DNA from: Paracoccus alcaliphilus
Lineage (GTDB): Bacteria > Pseudomonadota > Alphaproteobacteria > Rhodobacterales > Rhodobacteraceae
Reading direction: 5' to 3'
Length of the DNA stretch: 64,000 nucleotides
Assembly: GCF_028553725.1 (NCBI RefSeq)
Contig: NZ_CP067124.1
Coordinates: 1,684,001-1,748,000, forward strand
This document shows, in pieces, positions 62,272 through 64,000 of this stretch. The position numbers and the translations under genes were made by a program. Positions within the stretch are counted from its first letter, which is position 1, and each line of letters starts with the position of its first letter. The notes beneath the pieces are model-generated. The model did no database searches. It worked only from the letters and a program-made list of their open reading frames with translations, and was not told the DNA's origin.

Positions 62272-62655
62272 ATGCAGTATTTCCCCCTTTCAGGTCGGAT
62301 TGCCTTGCGTTCCCGCACCCACGCCCGTGACGATATTCTGGCACATGAAAGCTGGTCGGCTTTCGAAGCGGAAACCACCATACTTGAGGCAACCGTCATT
62401 GATAACAACATCACCGGTTCGGACCGCACGTTGCAGGTCCGTGCCGCAGACGGATACAACTGGACCATCGAACTGGCCGACAGGGCCCGTAACGAAGAGG
62501 TGGGACTGGACAATGGCTCGGCCGCGACCGGCGATACGGTCGTCGTGGTCGGGATGCGCGCACAGCATTTCGGTGAAAACCGGATCAAGGCTGTGCAACT
62601 GACCATTGGTGATAAGGACTATGCGCTTTACCCCGAATTGCTGGAAAGCGCCTGA
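62272..62655 (+). CDS. Small conserved protein, paralogue 2 (DUF6152-like)
   Basis: The 127-residue product starts at ATG 62272 after GAAGGAGG. Shared with paralogue 1 are LQVRAADGYNWTIELADRAR, GDTVVVVGMRAQHFGENRIK and LTIGDKDYALYP. The N-terminal third (DDILAHESWSAFEAETTILE) differs in sequence but not in length. It is separated from paralogue 1 by 190 bases and has its own ribosome-binding site, so it is a diverged tandem duplicate. Function unknown. Confidence 0.7.
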   Translation: MQYFPLSGRIALRSRTHARDDILAHESWSAFEAETTILEATVIDNNITGSDRTLQVRAADGYNWTIELADRARNEEVGLDNGSAATGDTVVVVGMRAQHFGENRIKAVQLTIGDKDYALYPELLESA

Positions 62656-62729
62656 CAACCGACGGCGGCGGGACGCTTTCGCTTCCGCCGCCTCTTTCCA
62701 AGCCGCGCGGCAATGGCTAGCTTGCGGCT

Positions 62730-63365
62730 ATGCGCTGGACCATTCCCAATATCCTGACCCTGATGCGGTTGATAGCGGCCCCCGCGGTGCCGCTGATGTT
62801 TCTTTATTTTCAGCGTCCCTGGGCGGATTTCGCGGCCCTGACCCTGTTCCTGCTGGCGGCCATCACCGACTGGTTCGATGGCTATCTGGCGCGGGCCTGG
62901 CAGCAGGAAAGCCGCTTTGGCGCCGCCATGGATCCGATCGCCGACAAGGCGATGGTGGTGATCGCGATCGTGGTCATCACCGGCTATTCCGGGATGAACC
63001 CGTGGCTGATCCTGCCCGCGACGGTGATTCTGTTCCGCGAGGTGTTCGTGTCCGGCCTGCGGGAGTTTCTGGGCGGCAATGCCCGCCTGCTGAAGGTGAC
63101 CAATCTGGCCAAGTGGAAGACCACCACCCAGATGGTCGCGATTGCCGTGCTGTTTCTGGGCACCGGGCTGGCCTTCGTCGAACGCGGCCGCGCCCCGGTG
63201 GTCGGAGAGCCGCATCTGCCGTGGTTCTCGGCCAGCTGGGCCGATCTGGCGACGCAGATGGGACTGGCGATGGTCTGGATCGCGGCGGGGCTGACGGCAT
63301 GGACCGGCTGGGATTATTTCGTGAAGGCGCGCCCCTATCTGCGCGATGATGGCCATGACCATTGA
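62730..63365 (+). CDS. pgsA: CDP-diacylglycerol-glycerol-3-phosphate 3-phosphatidyltransferase
   Basis: The 211-residue inner-membrane enzyme makes phosphatidylglycerol phosphate from CDP-diacylglycerol. The CDP-alcohol phosphotransferase motif is complete: TDWFDGYLARAW, GAAMDPIADK with the paired aspartates. About five hydrophobic segments follow. It starts at ATG 62730 and overlaps moaD at its end (63355-63365), the usual order in Rhodobacterales. Confidence 0.95.
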   Translation: MRWTIPNILTLMRLIAAPAVPLMFLYFQRPWADFAALTLFLLAAITDWFDGYLARAWQQESRFGAAMDPIADKAMVVIAIVVITGYSGMNPWLILPATVILFREVFVSGLREFLGGNARLLKVTNLAKWKTTTQMVAIAVLFLGTGLAFVERGRAPVVGEPHLPWFSASWADLATQMGLAMVWIAAGLTAWTGWDYFVKARPYLRDDGHDH

Positions 63366-63606
63366 TATTCTCTATTTCGCATGGTTGCGCGACCGTATCG
63401 GCCAGCCGCGCGAGACGTTGACGACCTCGGCTGCGACGGTGCGCGACCTGATTGCGGAACTGGTCGCGCGGGACGAGGGCCATGCCGCCGCCTTTGCCGA
63501 TCTGGCGGTGGTTCGCTGCGCCGTCGATCAGCAGCTGGCCGATCTGGATGCACCGCTGGCGGATGCGCGAGAGGTGGCCTTTTTCCCGCCGATGACGGGG
63601 GGTTAG
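63355..63606 (+). CDS. moaD: Molybdopterin synthase sulfur carrier subunit
   Basis: The 83-residue ubiquitin-like protein starts MTIDILYFAWLRDRIGQPRE (ATG 63355; ATG 63346 is possible) and ends FFPPMTGG, the C-terminal double glycine that is thiocarboxylated. It donates sulfur to precursor Z together with MoaE, encoded next. It overlaps pgsA by 11 bases. Confidence 0.95.
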   Translation: MTIDILYFAWLRDRIGQPRETLTTSAATVRDLIAELVARDEGHAAAFADLAVVRCAVDQQLADLDAPLADAREVAFFPPMTGG

Positions 63607-63609
63607 GTC

Positions 63610-64000
63610 ATGGCTGCGCGTGTGCAGGAGGGCCCTTTCGATCCGGCGCAGGAATTGGCGGGATTCGGCGCGGGCGCGGGTGCCATCGTCACTTTCACCG
63701 GCCTTGTGCGCGACGATACCGGCCAGATGCAGGGGCTGGAGATCGAGCATTATCCCGGCATGACCCAGCGTCTGCTGAACGATTACGGCGACAGGGCGGC
63801 GGCGCGTTTCGGCCTGACCGACTGGCTGATCCTGCACCGCTATGGCCGCCTTGCGGTGGGCCAGCCGATCATGATGGTCGCCACCGCCGCGCGGCATCGG
63901 CGGGCGGCCTTTGACGCGGCGGATTTCCTGATGGACTGGCTGAAATCCCGCGCACCCTTCTGGAAACGCGAGATCGGGCCGGACGGCAACGGCCATTGGG
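63610..64000 (+). CDS. moaE: Molybdopterin synthase catalytic subunit (partial at window end)
   Basis: The first 130 residues from ATG 63610 are present and the window ends inside the gene. MoaE features are AIVTFTGLVRDD, LEIEHYPGMT, LILHRYGRLAVGQPIMMVAT and the catalytic-lysine region APFWKREIGPDGN. Only about 15-20 residues should be missing. It starts four bases after moaD. Confidence 0.95.
   Translation, partial: MAARVQEGPFDPAQELAGFGAGAGAIVTFTGLVRDDTGQMQGLEIEHYPGMTQRLLNDYGDRAAARFGLTDWLILHRYGRLAVGQPIMMVATAARHRRAAFDAADFLMDWLKSRAPFWKREIGPDGNGHW

Overview
The window looks like a chromosome segment of a high-GC alphaproteobacterium of the Rhodobacteraceae, most like Paracoccus. The evidence is an ECF sigma factor/ChrR pair next to photolyase, cyclopropane-fatty-acid-synthase-like, DUF1365 and FAD-oxidoreductase genes (the singlet-oxygen stress regulon known from Rhodobacter), the order uvrC - two small paralogues - pgsA - moaD - moaE, and several IS families common in this group. 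No rRNA gene, CRISPR array, integrase or complete phage is visible.

Layout. (1) 1-12.1 kb: prophage debris (AT-rich acetyltransferase with an internal stop, LamG-like protein, a truncated tail-region gene, a spanin-like pair) split by a dense IS pile-up: an IS427-type IS5 element, an IS701 element inserted at its right end, an RTX protein gene, remnants of IS3 and IS427, and a symmetrical block in which two IS1111-type elements sit in the two terminal inverted repeats of an IS3 element that is itself split by an IS110 element. (2) 12.1-22.6 kb: fasciclin-like protein, then the sigmaE-ChrR locus with its divergent lipid/photolyase operon and three putative sigmaE promoters, a DUF2177 gene, and an NHEJ pair with intact Ku but only a stub of LigD. 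(3) 22.7-25.9 kb: an IS21 element that has removed the DNA-binding half of a LysR gene. (4) 26.1-38.3 kb: a catabolic operon (FAH-family hydrolase, mandelate-racemase-type enzyme, aldehyde dehydrogenase, iron alcohol dehydrogenase, Ldh_2-type dehydrogenase) divergent from a GntR regulator and a complete five-gene peptide/opine-type ABC transporter. (5) 38.3-46.1 kb: a second IS graveyard (IS630, IS5, IS66, IS21, IS903-type and IS1182 pieces) around a second RTX gene. (6) 46.1-54.5 kb: a LysR regulator divergent from a polyamine-type ABC importer, a three-part opine/imino-acid oxidase and a RidA enamine deaminase, which together form a plausible uptake-and-oxidation pathway. (7) 54.5-56.1 kb: IS3 remnant and a truncated unknown gene. 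(8) tRNA-Arg(CCT) at 56.3 kb, then core genes to the end: LacI regulator, S49 peptidase, microprotein, pteridine-reductase-like SDR, uvrC, twin small proteins, pgsA, moaD and a partial moaE.

Functional reading. The tRNA gene separates compact IS-free core DNA on the right from an IS-rich accessory region on the left. Within that region two independent transporter-plus-catabolism modules and the sigmaE regulon look intact, whereas the prophage, ligD, one LysR gene and many IS elements are broken. The most unusual structure is the nested IS block at 6387-11618.
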